A stretch of DNA of 64,000 nucleotides, from positions 1 to 64,000 of the forward strand of contig JAFXVZ010000024.1 in assembly GCA_017534535.1 (NCBI GenBank), read 5' to 3'. The notes under the pieces are model-generated. The model was not told the origin of the DNA and did not search any database. It saw nothing but the letters and a program-made list of their open reading frames with translations. The stretch is from Bacteroidaceae bacterium (GTDB taxonomy: Bacteria; Bacteroidota; Bacteroidia; Bacteroidales; Bacteroidaceae). Below are positions 10,546-21,480 of the stretch, in pieces. The stretch's first letter is position 1, and each line of letters starts with the position of its first letter. A program made the position numbers and the translations under genes.

Positions 10546-11546
10546 TATTTCACGAAATCAGACATGTTCAGGAACTTAGCAGACTCAGCCAAACGGTCGA
10601 ACTGCTTGCCACTGTTAGTATCCTCAATCTCAATGAAGAAGTACTTATTACCGTTAGCATAGAACTTATCAAAGATGTTCTTGAAGTTCATTGCACCAGA
10701 AGCACCCAGAACCATGAAGTCCTTGATATGCAACATCTTGATGCGGTCTGCACGGCGAGTCAACCAAGCCACAGGATCCTGCTGGCCCATAACAGTCCAG
10801 TAAACATCGAGCTCGAAGATTACGTTAGCTGGATCAGTGTTGTCCATATACAGGTCTTCAATGATCTGTGCACCCTGCATACCCATACCAGAGAACAGGT
10901 CGCCCAATACAGCAGCCTTGCTGTCAGCAGTTACCTTAGCCATCTCCATGTTGTGGTTGTGGTAACCGAACTGGATGCCACCAGCCTTCACCACCTCACC
11001 TGATACGTTCAGCAGGTTAGCGAAAGCTTTAGCGTCGTCGATGTTGTTCACTGTACGAGGAGGCATCATTGGCTGTACCAGGTACTCAACGCCCAACTTA
11101 GCGTGATCCTCAACAACCGGCTTCCAGAACTCCTTCACGTCGTTCACCATCTCTTTCAGAGTCTTAGGCTTCTGAGCAGGAGCACCTGGACGCTGGAACA
11201 TGCCACCCATCAGCACGCCAGGGGTAACGTGAGAGCTCACAATCTTCAGTTCGTTATCTTCAGCAGCCTTCTTGAAATCAAGCAGTTCTACTTCACCAAT
11301 CTTGTGAGAATCTGCATTGTAACCAGCGAGCTCGAGGTTCTTGATACCCATCTCGCGGATACGCTTCATGTTAGCGTTTAGGTCCCCAGCAAACATTTCC
11401 GGGCCCAGTGTATAAATCTGCAGACCCAAACCCTTGTTCTTGTTCTCTACTGGAGCAGCTGGTGTAGCTTCCTTTGAGTTACAAGCTGCCAAAGCGCCTA
11501 ATGACAGGAGAGAAGCGCTCTTTAAGAAATCTCTTCTATTGATCAT
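10545..11546 (-). CDS. Exported TIM-barrel sugar isomerase/epimerase, paralogue 1
   Basis: A 333-residue protein of the AP-endonuclease-2 / sugar phosphate isomerase-epimerase family. The N-terminus is a twin-arginine signal ([20 protein letters not shown]) with a lipobox Cys at 21, so folded export and lipid anchoring are expected. The barrel carries likely metal ligands in [24 protein letters not shown] and IEIEDTNSG. Two similar genes lie upstream on the same strand. The stop overlaps the gpmI start by one base. Substrate is unknown; the family includes keto-sugar and inositol isomerases. An export signal ahead of a glycolytic gene in one operon is an unusual arrangement. Confidence 0.85.
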   Translation of the reverse strand: MINRRDFLKSASLLSLGALAACNSKEATPAAPVENKNKGLGLQIYTLGPEMFAGDLNANMKRIREMGIKNLELAGYNADSHKIGEVELLDFKKAAEDNELKIVSSHVTPGVLMGGMFQRPGAPAQKPKTLKEMVNDVKEFWKPVVEDHAKLGVEYLVQPMMPPRTVNNIDDAKAFANLLNVSGEVVKAGGIQFGYHNHNMEMAKVTADSKAAVLGDLFSGMGMQGAQIIEDLYMDNTDPANVIFELDVYWTVMGQQDPVAWLTRRADRIKMLHIKDFMVLGASGAMNFKNIFDKFYANGNKYFFIEIEDTNSGKQFDRLAESAKFLNMSDFVK

Positions 11547-11584
11547 TTCTGTTATTATTATAAATATGGTGTATAAAAATTGAA

Positions 11585-11609
11585 GGCACAGCTTTCACAA
11601 AGCCGTGCC
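11585..11609 (-). terminator. Terminator or attenuator between isomerase paralogues 2 and 1
   Basis: An 11-bp stem (11585-11595 with 11599-11609) has one A/C clash on the plus strand that becomes a G-U pair on the minus strand, and is followed on the minus strand by TTCAATTTTT. This asymmetry supports use on the minus strand. Confidence 0.7.
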
Positions 11610-11628
11610 CTCAGAGTTATTGTTTTTA

Positions 11629-12633
11629 TTACTTAACCCAAGGCTGAGCATTGATGAACTTCATAGAAGCTTCAACGCGCTGCATCTGCTTGCCGCTATC
11701 GATATCCTCGATTTCACAGAACAAATACTTGTTGCCATTCTTATAGAACTGCTCGAAGATCTTCTGGAAGTTCATAGCGCCTGAATCACCCAGTACCACG
11801 AAGTCCTTTACGTGCATCAACTTGATACGGTCAGCACGCTTCTGCAACCAAACCACAGGATCCTGCTGGCCCATAACAGTCCAGTAAGTATCCATCTCGT
11901 AGATAACGTTTGAAGGATCGGTATTGTCCATCAGCAAATCCATAATCATAGGACCATCAGCAGCAGTCAGCGGAGTCAGAACGGTAGGCAGACGGAAGCC
12001 CTTAACACCCTTCACCATGCGAGCAAACTCCATGTTGTGGTGGTGGTAACCGAACTTGATACCAGCAGCCTTGAAGATCTCACCACTCTTATTCAGCATC
12101 TCTGCGAAAGCCTTCACGTCATCCTCAGTGTTCAGGTAAGCCATCATTGGGTGAACAACGTATTCGATACCCTGCTTAGCGTGATCCTCAGCCACCTTCT
12201 TGAATGACTCAGCAACCTTGTTAATCATAGAACGATTGAACTGGCCATCGCTACCATCGCGGCTCTCGCGACCAGCTACGCCAGAGAACAAACCAGGAGC
12301 ATTCACATGTGAACTTGGAATCTCCAAACCGGCGTCATTAGCCATTTTCTTGAACTCGCTGAAATCAACGCCACCCACCTTGTTGGTGTTTACATCGTAG
12401 CCAGCCAGCTCCAGATACTTGAAGCCGAAGCTTTTCAGCTTCTTCAGGTTGTCTGCCAAGTTACCAGCATACAACTCGTTGCCTAAAGTGTAAATTTGCA
12501 AACCAAAGTACTTGTCTGTTGAATTAGCCTCAACAGCAGGACCAGCTGCAGCAGTTTCCTTATTGTTGCAAGCAGCCAAAGCGCCCAGTGATAACAGTGA
12601 AGCGCTCTTCAGAAAATCTCTTCTATTAACCAT
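11629..12633 (-). CDS. Exported TIM-barrel sugar isomerase/epimerase, paralogue 2
   Basis: From the ATG at 12633 the protein has 334 residues. An upstream in-frame extension of 16 residues is rejected because the twin-arginine signal [20 protein letters not shown] must be N-terminal. The lipobox (LAAC) and the barrel motifs (SSHVNAPG, GYHHHNMEF, YEMDTYW, CEIEDIDSGKQ) match paralogue 1. The stretch TVMGQQDPV is identical in all three paralogues. This is most likely a recent tandem duplication. It is separated from paralogue 1 by a terminator-like hairpin. Confidence 0.85.
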   Translation of the reverse strand: MVNRRDFLKSASLLSLGALAACNNKETAAAGPAVEANSTDKYFGLQIYTLGNELYAGNLADNLKKLKSFGFKYLELAGYDVNTNKVGGVDFSEFKKMANDAGLEIPSSHVNAPGLFSGVAGRESRDGSDGQFNRSMINKVAESFKKVAEDHAKQGIEYVVHPMMAYLNTEDDVKAFAEMLNKSGEIFKAAGIKFGYHHHNMEFARMVKGVKGFRLPTVLTPLTAADGPMIMDLLMDNTDPSNVIYEMDTYWTVMGQQDPVVWLQKRADRIKLMHVKDFVVLGDSGAMNFQKIFEQFYKNGNKYLFCEIEDIDSGKQMQRVEASMKFINAQPWVK

Positions 12634-12741
12634 AATTTTAATTAATTTAGTGTATTTGGCGGTAAAGTTATGAATTTTCAAGGAGATTTCATCTATTTTC
12701 GGTTTAAATTTTCTAAAAACCTTGTTTTTACCCTAAAAAAG

Positions 12742-12780
12742 GGCATAAAAAGAGCAGAGCTGGCTTCTCAGCCAGCTCTG
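12742..12780 (-). terminator. Terminator after isomerase paralogue 3
   Basis: A perfect 10-bp stem (CAGAGCTGGC at 12755-12764 and GCCAGCTCTG at 12771-12780) is followed on the minus strand by CTCTTTTTATG. Confidence 0.85.
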
Positions 12781-12809
12781 TCCTATAATTTTAACCCAAT
12801 TTAATTTCT

Positions 12810-13841
12810 TTATTTTACAAAGCCCTTCTCAATGAGGTACCTTGCACTTGCCCAAGCACGATCAAGCTGCTTGCCGCTGTTGATGTCTTCAATCTCAACG
12901 AACCAGTTACGATGGCCGTGAGCATAGAAGTTGCGGAAGATTGTCTCGAAGTTCATTGCGCCAGAAGCACCAATCACCACGAAGTCCTTGATATGCAACA
13001 GCTGGATGCGGTCTGCATACTTATTAATCCATGTAATAGGATCCTGCTGACCCATCACTGTCCAATAGCAGTCAAGCTCAAACAATACGTTCTGTGCCTC
13101 GGTACCCTCAATGAATACTTCCTCAATAGTCTTAGGAGCAGGAGAGTTGTCGCCAGGACGACGGAAAGCACGCTGATAGTAAGGAGTTACTTCCTTGCCA
13201 CCAGGAACCACCTTATTGAACTCGTTGCTGTGGTTGTGATAACCAAACTTGATACCATTGTCTTTCAGCAAAGCACCCACCTTGTTGAAAATCTCTGCAA
13301 CGTTCTGAGCATCCTCCAGGTTGTTGATGGTAGGAAGACTTGGCTGCACGATATACTCAACACCGAACATCTGGTGATCTGGAATAATCTTCTTCCAGAA
13401 GTCCAGAATCTTGGTCTCAGTAGATTTGTCGTACTTAGCGCCACGATCCAAGTTTGGTGTCATGTGTGAGCTAATAATCTTAATGCCTGCATCATCAGCC
13501 ATCTTCTTGAAATCAGCAGCTGATGTAGGTTTACCACCACCAAAGCTTGAGAACTGACCATGACCAGCCTTGTCATCGAAGCCATAGAAAGCCAACTCGC
13601 ACTGATCATAACCATAACTCTTCATCTTCTTCAGTGCAGGAGCTGGATTGTTCAGCAACTCACCACCGAGAGAGTAAGCCTGGAAACCAAGATTGGTATT
13701 TCCAGCCTTAGGAGCCTGTGCTGTAGCGGCAGTGATGCCGTCAACACCATTCACATCATTGGCAGCGCTTACTTTTGAAGCAGCCAATGCACCCAGCGTC
13801 ATGAAAGACGCGCTCTTCAGAAATTCTCTTCTGTTTGCCAT
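12810..13841 (-). CDS. Exported TIM-barrel sugar isomerase/epimerase, paralogue 3
   Basis: A 343-residue paralogue with a twin-arginine signal (NRREFLKSASFMTLGALAAS), but with Ser-Lys where the other two have a lipobox Cys, so it should be soluble in the periplasm rather than lipid-anchored. Barrel motifs are SSHMTPN, GYHNHSNEF, FELDCYW and VEIEDINSGKQ. It has its own strong promoter and terminator and can be made independently of the other two. Substrate is unknown. Confidence 0.85.
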   Translation of the reverse strand: MANRREFLKSASFMTLGALAASKVSAANDVNGVDGITAATAQAPKAGNTNLGFQAYSLGGELLNNPAPALKKMKSYGYDQCELAFYGFDDKAGHGQFSSFGGGKPTSAADFKKMADDAGIKIISSHMTPNLDRGAKYDKSTETKILDFWKKIIPDHQMFGVEYIVQPSLPTINNLEDAQNVAEIFNKVGALLKDNGIKFGYHNHSNEFNKVVPGGKEVTPYYQRAFRRPGDNSPAPKTIEEVFIEGTEAQNVLFELDCYWTVMGQQDPITWINKYADRIQLLHIKDFVVIGASGAMNFETIFRNFYAHGHRNWFVEIEDINSGKQLDRAWASARYLIEKGFVK

Positions 13842-13883
13842 AAAATTGATTAAACTAAAGATTTATAAAACATAAATTTGGGT

Positions 13884-13914
13884 CAAAGGTACGCATAAAT
13901 ATTGATAATTCAAA
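13884..13914 (-). promoter_or_regulatory. Promoter of isomerase paralogue 3
   Basis: On the minus strand, TTTG (13911-13914), 19 nt, then TACCTTTG (13884-13891). Both elements match the consensus exactly. It overlaps the divergent rnhB promoter. Confidence 0.8.
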
Positions 13915-13932
13915 GCATATTTCATAATTTTG
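13902..13932 (+). promoter_or_regulatory. rnhB promoter
   Basis: TTG at 13902-13904 and TAATTTTG at 13925-13932, with usual spacing. The upstream half overlaps the -33 element of the divergent isomerase promoter by 13 bases. Confidence 0.7.
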
Positions 13933-13948
13933 CAAAAAAAAAAATTAT

Positions 13949-14548
13949 ATGTTGTATCCATTCTTAAAAAAGACTATTGAAGCAGGTTGCGATGAGGCTG
14001 GCAGGGGTTGCTTGGCAGGAGCCGTCTATGCTGCTGCTGTGATTTTGCCCCTTGATTACCAAAACGATTTGTTAAACGACTCGAAACAGCTGACAGAACG
14101 CCAGCGATACCAGTTGCGTCCCATCATTGAGCGAGATGCCACCGCTTGGGCGATAGGCATTGTCACCCCCGAAGAGATTGACAAAATCAACATCCTCAAT
14201 GCTTCCATATTAGCCATGCATCGGGCACTGGAGCAACTGCAGCCCCAACCCCAGCACATCATCGTAGATGGCAACCGCTTTAAGCCATACGGAAACATCC
14301 CTTATCAAACGGTGGTCAAGGGTGATGGCAAGTATCTGAGCATTGCTGCAGCATCCATTTTGGCTAAGACCTATCGTGATGATTATATGAATAGCTTAGA
14401 TTCCGAATACCCAAGATATGGCTGGAGTCGCAACAAAGGTTATCCCACAAAAGAGCACCGGGAAGCCATTCGACAGTTGGGCACAACGCCCTACCATCGC
14501 ATGAGTTATAACCTAACAGGTGATGGTCAGCTTTCTTTAGAGTTTTAA
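13949..14548 (+). CDS. rnhB: Ribonuclease HII
   Basis: A 199-residue nuclease that cuts RNA in RNA-DNA hybrids and starts removal of misincorporated ribonucleotides. The catalytic DEDD set is visible: Asp15-Glu16 in [14 protein letters not shown], Asp107 in HIIVDGNRF, and an Asp in AKTYRDDYM. The sequence [11 protein letters not shown] is typical of bacterial RNase HII. Length fits the family. It is divergent from the isomerase genes and shares an interlocked promoter region with them. Confidence 0.95.
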   Translation: MLYPFLKKTIEAGCDEAGRGCLAGAVYAAAVILPLDYQNDLLNDSKQLTERQRYQLRPIIERDATAWAIGIVTPEEIDKINILNASILAMHRALEQLQPQPQHIIVDGNRFKPYGNIPYQTVVKGDGKYLSIAAASILAKTYRDDYMNSLDSEYPRYGWSRNKGYPTKEHREAIRQLGTTPYHRMSYNLTGDGQLSLEF

Positions 14549-14588
14549 GTTTTTTTATCAAAAGCTTTCATAATTCAAAGCAATGCAT

Positions 14589-14596
14589 TATCTTTG
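14589..14596 (+). promoter_or_regulatory. Promoter of the first esterase, -7 element
   Basis: TATCTTTG lies 34 bases ahead of the start codon. The -33 region is not clear. Confidence 0.5.
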
Positions 14597-14630
14597 TAGG
14601 TTGGAAATATAATTTAATAATTTTTTCAAA

Positions 14631-15744
14631 ATGAAATCTGTCAAAATGATGATGATGGCACTGGCTGTAGCAGCCACGATGCCTGCAGCAGCCCAATTCC
14701 GTCGCACCCCTACTCCTAACGACACATTGCAGTCTGTCAGAGTATCTCCCAAGGGTGATGTTACTTTCAGTATTTATGCACCTAACGCCAAGGATGTGAG
14801 AATCAGCGCTGAATGTGCTCCTTTTGGCCAACCTGTAAATGTTGTAAAGAGCGATGTAGGCGTTTGGTCTGCCACCATTCCAGGTGTAAAGGATGGCGTT
14901 TATCGTTACAATTTCGTAGTAGATGGTGTTACCGTTCAAGATGCCAAGAACGATGGCGTTGCTAATGCCCGTGCTTTGGCAGTAGTTGCCACCGATCCTA
15001 ACGCATTCTTCGTGAATAAAGACGTACCTCATGGTGCCGTAGCTCAGCGTTGGTACTACTCCAAGACCCTAAAAGAGATGCGTCGTATGCACGTATGGAC
15101 ACCCGCTGGTTATGAAAAGAGTGCTGACAAGCTGCCAGTTCTGTATCTGGTACATGGTGGTGGCGATAACGATACTTCTTGGCCTGGTGTTGGTCATGCA
15201 GGTTTTATCTTAGACAACCTCCTCGCGGAAGGTAAGATGGTGCCCATGATTGTGGTGATGCCTAATGGTACCATCGAAACAGGTGGCAGCATCCACGACG
15301 AAGTTCCTCTATTTGCTGAGGATATGATTCAGAGCATTATCCCTTACGTAGAGGACAATTACCGTGTGTTGACCGACAAGGATCATCGTGCAATGGCTGG
15401 CCTGTCAATGGGTGGTATGGAGACAATGGAAACTGCCCTCTATCATCCTGAGATGTTCAGCTATGTATGGGTACTGAGTTCTTCTTTCGCTCCTGGCGAC
15501 CAAAACAAATATGAGGCTGAACGCATCCATCTTAAGAAAGATGCACAACGTATTATGAGCAACATCAAGCAGTTGGTATTCACCCAGGGTGGCCCAGAAG
15601 ATATTGCTTACAACAATTGCAAGGAGACGTTGAAGCTGTTTGACGAGGCTGGTATAAAGTATGAATTTAGCGAGATGCCTGGTGGCCATAGCTGGCATGT
15701 CTGGCGCCACAACTTACGCGACTTAGCACCAAGAATCTTCAAAT

Positions 15745-15746
<2 letters not shown>
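14631..15746 (+). CDS. Secreted CE1-type esterase with N-terminal E-set domain
   Basis: A 371-residue exported hydrolase. After a signal peptide (to about 21, ending AAAQ) comes an immunoglobulin-like E-set domain (about 35-105, VTFSIYAPNAKDVRIS) and an alpha/beta-hydrolase domain of the carbohydrate esterase 1 / Fes type. The nucleophile is Ser259 in GLSMGG, and His353 in GGHSWHVWR completes the triad. Enzymes of this layout remove feruloyl or acetyl groups from xylan in Prevotella and Bacteroides, but no xylanase gene is nearby, so substrate is inferred. The next gene is a paralogue. A heptameric repeat begins on the stop codon. Confidence 0.88.
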
Positions 15747-16995
<1,249 letters not shown>

Positions 16996-17003
16996 ATCTA
17001 ACT

Positions 17004-17029
17004 AAAGGGGAGTTGAAAAGCTCCCCTTT
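17004..17029 (+). terminator. Hairpin after the second esterase
   Basis: AAAGGGGAG (17004-17012) pairs perfectly with CTCCCCTTT (17021-17029). The trailing sequence ATTGATAAAAC is poor in U, so it may be a partial terminator inside the operon. Confidence 0.55.
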
Positions 17030-17043
17030 ATTGATAAAACAAC

Positions 17044-18393
17044 ATGACATTAAGAAACATTTGTTTAATCAGTTTGTTAGCTTTGGCTGCTTGCTGTGGC
17101 CAGCAAAACAATCCAGTCCTTACGATTGAAGGTGGACAGATACAAGGTGTGGTGTCTAACGACCCTTCTGTATTGGTATATAAAGGTGTACCTTTTGCAG
17201 CTGCTCCTGTAGGTGATTTGCGTTGGAAGGCTCCACAACCTGTTACCCCCTGGAAGGGCGTGAGAATAGCAGATACCTGGGGCGCTGCTGCCATACAGAA
17301 CAGTGGCAAAGCTACAGGCGATTTCTACTTCAAGGAGTTTTATGCTGACGGCGACCCTCAGTTTAGCGAAGATTGTCTCTACCTGAACATATGGACACCA
17401 GCTAATGCAGTTGCGTCAGATAAAAAGCTACCTGTGGCGATGTGGATTCACGGTGGCGCCTATGATCATGGCTATGGCTATGAGATTACAATGGATGGCG
17501 ATGCTTGGGCTAAACGTGGCGTTATCTTGGTGACTATCAACTATCGTGTGGGTATATTTGGTTTTTTGGCACATCCTGATTTGATAGCTGAAGACCCAAA
17601 GAGTGCTCCTGGCAACTATGGTACGCTCGATCAGATTGCTGCCCTGCAATGGATCAAGAACAATATCGCTCAGTTTGGTGGCGACCCATCTAACATCACC
17701 ATCCTCGGACAAAGTGCAGGTGCTGCCAGCATTAAGAACTTAGTGATGTCACCTTTATCAAAGAAACTCATCAGTCATGCTATCATTCAGAGTGGAGGTG
17801 GCATCGACGAGCAGGTATTACCCGAACAGTCACTCACTGAGTTTGCTACAGATTGCAAGACTTTCATGGATGAAAACGGATTGACTGATGTAGCTAAAAT
17901 GCGTGCTGCCAGTGCTGATGATTTGCTGAAGATTTTCAACAACAAGCCGCAGCAACTTCGTTTTCGTCCGCATTACGATAGTGTGAACATCCCTTACGGT
18001 TTTACGGCTGCTACGTTTGATGGCACCATTGCCAATGTACCTTATATGATTGGCTATTGCGCCAACGACAACCCCACCATGGGCGCAGGTATTCAGCGTT
18101 TTGCTACTGAACGAAAGAAACAACATGCGAAGCCTGTCTATACCTATTTGTTTGCCCGTCCGTTGCCTGGCGACGATGCAGGTTCTTTCCATTCATCAGA
18201 GCTGTGGTTTATGTTCCACACCCTCGACCGTGCGTGGCGTCCTTTCACCGAAGCCGACTATGCATTGGCAGATAAGATGACGGATGCTTGGACAAACTTC
18301 GCCAAGACAGGTGACCCCAACAATCCCGGCAGTACTGATTGGAAGCCTTACGACCCCGAAAACGACTTTACTTTCGTGTTTGACGTAAAATAA
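17044..18393 (+). CDS. Type-B carboxylesterase lipoprotein
   Basis: A 449-residue carboxylesterase/lipase. The signal ends in a lipobox (LLALAACC, Cys17 or 18). Family signatures are VYKGVPFAAAPVGDLRW, EDCLYLNIWTP, HGGAYDHGYG (oxyanion hole) and the nucleophile Ser224 in ILGQSAGAASI. The likely catalytic His is in SFHSSELWFMF. The protein is shorter than many carboxylesterases because the region after the nucleophile is compact. It follows two CE1-type esterases on the same strand, so the three form a deacylation cluster, probably acting on polysaccharide decorations or host esters at the surface. Confidence 0.9.
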   Translation: MTLRNICLISLLALAACCGQQNNPVLTIEGGQIQGVVSNDPSVLVYKGVPFAAAPVGDLRWKAPQPVTPWKGVRIADTWGAAAIQNSGKATGDFYFKEFYADGDPQFSEDCLYLNIWTPANAVASDKKLPVAMWIHGGAYDHGYGYEITMDGDAWAKRGVILVTINYRVGIFGFLAHPDLIAEDPKSAPGNYGTLDQIAALQWIKNNIAQFGGDPSNITILGQSAGAASIKNLVMSPLSKKLISHAIIQSGGGIDEQVLPEQSLTEFATDCKTFMDENGLTDVAKMRAASADDLLKIFNNKPQQLRFRPHYDSVNIPYGFTAATFDGTIANVPYMIGYCANDNPTMGAGIQRFATERKKQHAKPVYTYLFARPLPGDDAGSFHSSELWFMFHTLDRAWRPFTEADYALADKMTDAWTNFAKTGDPNNPGSTDWKPYDPENDFTFVFDVK

Positions 18394-18411
18394 AAGAAAG
18401 TCATATCTTTG
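18379..18411 (+). promoter_or_regulatory. Promoter of the beta-barrel protein gene
   Basis: TTTG (18379-18382), 21 nt, TATCTTTG (18404-18411). The -33 element lies inside the last codons of the carboxylesterase gene. Confidence 0.65.
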
Positions 18412-18454
18412 TATCGACAAGTAACATGTTCTAAGAACCATATCATATCAAGGC

Positions 18455-19174
18455 ATGAATAAGGTAATAAGGTATATACTCATCGCCATGTTGCTCTTTG
18501 GAGCATCGCACATAAAGGCACAGGATTCAGAAAACATTGAAACCACCATTGCAGCTGACGTGGTAAGTCAGTTCATTTGGCGTGGTCAGGATTTAGGCAA
18601 TATGTCTTTGCAGCCTACCCTCGGAATTGGATTCAAAGGTTTGTCATTGACTGCCTGGGGTAGTGTAGGCATCACAGATTCCAGCGATACAAAGGAAATA
18701 GACCTGACACTCGGTTATACCACAGGAGGATTCAATATTGGTATCACCGATTATTGGACTAATGATGGTGACGATCCAAAAGCACGCTATTTCAGGTACA
18801 ATGCCCACAGTACAAACCATGTTTTCGAAGCTAACATCGGCTATGATTTCGGACCTGTTGCCATCCAATGGTACACCATTTTTGCAGGTTGCGACGAGGT
18901 TACCGAGCAGGGCAAACGTGCCTACAGTTCATACGTTGAGCTGAATGCACCTTTCAATCTGGCTTCTGTTGATTGGGAGGCAACCTTAGGTATTGTACCC
19001 TATGCCACTAACTATTATAATACCACAGGGTTTGCTGTAACCAACATTTCGCTGAAGGCTATGAAGGACATCAAAATAACTGATAGGTTCAGCATTCCCG
19101 TGTTCGGACAGGTGGTAGCCAACGCATGTTCACAAAAAGCTTATTTCGTCTTTGGATTCACACTCCAACCTTGA
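18455..19174 (+). CDS. Outer-membrane beta-barrel protein (TorF-like putative porin)
   Basis: A 239-residue protein with a signal peptide (to about 22, ASHIKAQ) followed by regular amphipathic beta strands such as DVVSQFIWRGQDLGNMSLQP and SLTAWGSVGITDSSDTKEID. It ends in FTLQP, with an aromatic residue close to the C-terminus, as often in outer-membrane barrels. The pattern resembles the Gcw_chp / TorF putative porin family common in Bacteroidetes. It has its own promoter, so co-regulation with the esterases is not required. Substrate is unknown. Confidence 0.7.
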   Translation: MNKVIRYILIAMLLFGASHIKAQDSENIETTIAADVVSQFIWRGQDLGNMSLQPTLGIGFKGLSLTAWGSVGITDSSDTKEIDLTLGYTTGGFNIGITDYWTNDGDDPKARYFRYNAHSTNHVFEANIGYDFGPVAIQWYTIFAGCDEVTEQGKRAYSSYVELNAPFNLASVDWEATLGIVPYATNYYNTTGFAVTNISLKAMKDIKITDRFSIPVFGQVVANACSQKAYFVFGFTLQP

Positions 19175-19183
19175 CCTTTGGCT

Positions 19184-19210
19184 AAGTCCCGTGCTTCCGT
19201 GCCGGGACTT
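19184..19210. terminator. Hairpin in the convergent gap
   Basis: AAGTCCCG (19184-19191) pairs with CGGGACTT (19203-19210). There is no U-tract on either side, so terminator function is uncertain. The rest of the gap to 19348 shows nothing recognisable. Confidence 0.4.
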
Positions 19211-19348
19211 CTGCCAATGCCTTCAGCTTGGATTTCAGCTTAATCCTTCTTCAAATCAAAGCATATTAAAGTAGATTTATCTCTTTTCTTTGCCATAATT
19301 ATTTATAGTTCATTAGTGCCTTCCAATCACTTCAACTAATTGCCCCTA

Positions 19349-21439
19349 TTACAATATCGGCAACACAATCTTTATCGTAAAATTCCGTCCCATATTAAAC
19401 ACTCCTCTGCGCCCCGTCACTACATTCATATCTGCATATTTCAGTCTGCTCAAGTGGCTTTGATATGCCTTGTTCGTCAGGTTCTCCCCACTGATATAGA
19501 CCTCTGCAATCTTCCTGCCCTTCACTAAAATGTCAGTGCCTGCAGATAGGCTGAACAATGTATAGCCTGGTGTGGCCGTTTCAGTCTCCTCTGCCATATA
19601 ATAATGGTTCTGCTTCAGATAACAATCCATACCTAGAGCCAGATAGGCATTGTTCAGTACCTTTCCACTGTGGGTAAGTTCAAATTTTAGTTCTGACGAC
19701 CAACGAGCAGCTGGGATATTGGGTAGGTACTTCGTTTCACGAGACTGATGCAGTTGCCTGGCTTCCACCATCGAGAAAGTATTGCCTATATGAATCCAAT
19801 GTACGGGATGAATGTCTGTGCTGACCTCAAAGCCCATCAGTCGGGCATCACCTTGCTCAAAATGATAAGTTAGATAGTCGGCATCCATTACCTCCTGGAT
19901 GCGATGCGAAAAGATATAATTGTCGATGAGGTTAGCAAAAGCACTGGCCTGAACCTCCACATACTTAGACGTAAGGTTGATACCTAAGTCAGCTTGCCAG
20001 CTATATTCAGGCCTCAAGTTGGCATTACCTATCTCATATCTTATCGTACCCTCGTGAACACCATTTGACCCAAGTTCACTCATATTGGGAGTACGGAACC
20101 CACGAGCCACATTCAACTTGATATCCAGCTTGTTAGATGCATGAAATACAGACCCTATACTGCCCGTTACACCGCTGAAATTCCGGCTGAAATCCATGAA
20201 ACGCATGGATCCTTCTTCTTCCAATGCATAGCTGTGCAGATGGCGATGGTCGAATCGCAAACCGCCACTTAATGACCAGCGCTTGCTTTCCCTGCTGGTG
20301 GTGAGATATGCCCCAAAGTCCCACAAATGATAGGCAGGTATCAGATATTCCTCGCCCTTATTCTCTGACTTCTGCCACATACCGTTGATGCCTGTGGATA
20401 CCTTCCATCCATTCAACTCGTTGGTAAGGTAACGCACGTCGTAATTCAATGTGTGCAGACGGAAATACAAGGAATAGTCAACAGCACTTTCCTCATACTC
20501 TTGCCTGCGGTTTTGTTGATAGCCCAAGAGTACCCTAAGGTTGCCCTTGGGCAGGTTGAATGAATTGTCTGACACCACCTTATAATGATACACTTGCTGG
20601 AATGGCAGAGCCTTAGCATAAGTCTTGACATTATCAGAAGAACAGATTAGCTCACCTGTAGTGGCATCTCGTTCACCCTCCACGATACCAGGTGTAAGGT
20701 GGTAATAACGCATCATCAAATGAGAATGTCCCCAGCTTCTGTTGATGCCTAACATAGCCGAAAAAGCACGTTCCTTGAACTGGGAATTAGGCACATAGCC
20801 ATCGTAAGAATTCTTATAGGCATGAGCCTTTTTGTCGCTGTAACGCAGGCCCCAAACCACACCCTTCCTGTTGCCTGCAAAGTTTAGCGAATAGTCAAAC
20901 ATGCCATTGTTGGTCTGATATCCTGTACTCAAAGAGGCACTCATCTCATCTAGGGGCAAGGTAGGCATTGAGTGGAAAATTAGCACGCCTGCCATCGCAT
21001 CAGAGCCATACATCAGGCTGGCAGGACCTTTCAGTATTTCGACGGAGTTTACATCCTGAGCATCAATCTCTATGCCGTGCTCATCGCCCCATTGCTGTCC
21101 TTCTTGACGTATGCCGTCGTGTACCACAGCAATGCGGTTATAGCCCAATCCGCGAATTACAGGTTTCGAGATGCCACTACCCGTGGTAAGTTGCGACATA
21201 CCAGGCTCATGACTAATGGCATCTATCAGATTTGTAGATGCCGTTGAGCGTAATGTCTTGTTATTAATCACCGAGATAGGTGCAGGTGAGTTCTTCAACT
21301 TTGTGCTTCCCGTCACACCCGTTACCACCACTTCATTCAGCTCCAAATGCTGAAAGAACACATCGGTGGAGTCTTTTTCTTGTGCTGACATGCTGGAGCA
21401 GACGCACAGCAATGCCAGCAAAATGTATTTTGCTTTCAT
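19349..21439 (-). CDS. TonB-dependent receptor, probably for a metal or metal complex
   Basis: A 696-residue outer-membrane active transporter. A signal peptide (to about 19, SMSAQ) is followed by a TonB-box region (ELNEVVVTGV), a plug domain (about 40-155, with ISVINNKTLRSTASTNLIDA and VEILKGPASLMYGSDAMAGV) and a 22-strand barrel with the typical segments GFRTPNMSELG and NLTNKAYQSHLSR. There is no CarboxypepD-like N-terminal extension, so it is not a SusC-type sugar porter. The gene directly upstream encodes a Cys/His-rich DUF2946-like membrane protein, a family often found with metal uptake, which points to a metal ligand. That assignment is inference. The ligand is not visible from this sequence. 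Confidence 0.85.
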   Translation of the reverse strand: MKAKYILLALLCVCSSMSAQEKDSTDVFFQHLELNEVVVTGVTGSTKLKNSPAPISVINNKTLRSTASTNLIDAISHEPGMSQLTTGSGISKPVIRGLGYNRIAVVHDGIRQEGQQWGDEHGIEIDAQDVNSVEILKGPASLMYGSDAMAGVLIFHSMPTLPLDEMSASLSTGYQTNNGMFDYSLNFAGNRKGVVWGLRYSDKKAHAYKNSYDGYVPNSQFKERAFSAMLGINRSWGHSHLMMRYYHLTPGIVEGERDATTGELICSSDNVKTYAKALPFQQVYHYKVVSDNSFNLPKGNLRVLLGYQQNRRQEYEESAVDYSLYFRLHTLNYDVRYLTNELNGWKVSTGINGMWQKSENKGEEYLIPAYHLWDFGAYLTTSRESKRWSLSGGLRFDHRHLHSYALEEEGSMRFMDFSRNFSGVTGSIGSVFHASNKLDIKLNVARGFRTPNMSELGSNGVHEGTIRYEIGNANLRPEYSWQADLGINLTSKYVEVQASAFANLIDNYIFSHRIQEVMDADYLTYHFEQGDARLMGFEVSTDIHPVHWIHIGNTFSMVEARQLHQSRETKYLPNIPAARWSSELKFELTHSGKVLNNAYLALGMDCYLKQNHYYMAEETETATPGYTLFSLSAGTDILVKGRKIAEVYISGENLTNKAYQSHLSRLKYADMNVVTGRRGVFNMGRNFTIKIVLPIL

Positions 21440-21480
21440 CGTATTTCATTGATTGGTAAACAACAGTTTTATCGGTCTTG

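Noticed and set aside
19243-19300. Minus-strand short ORF starting MAKKRDKST
   Set aside because: Only 18 codons, no promoter or supporting context.
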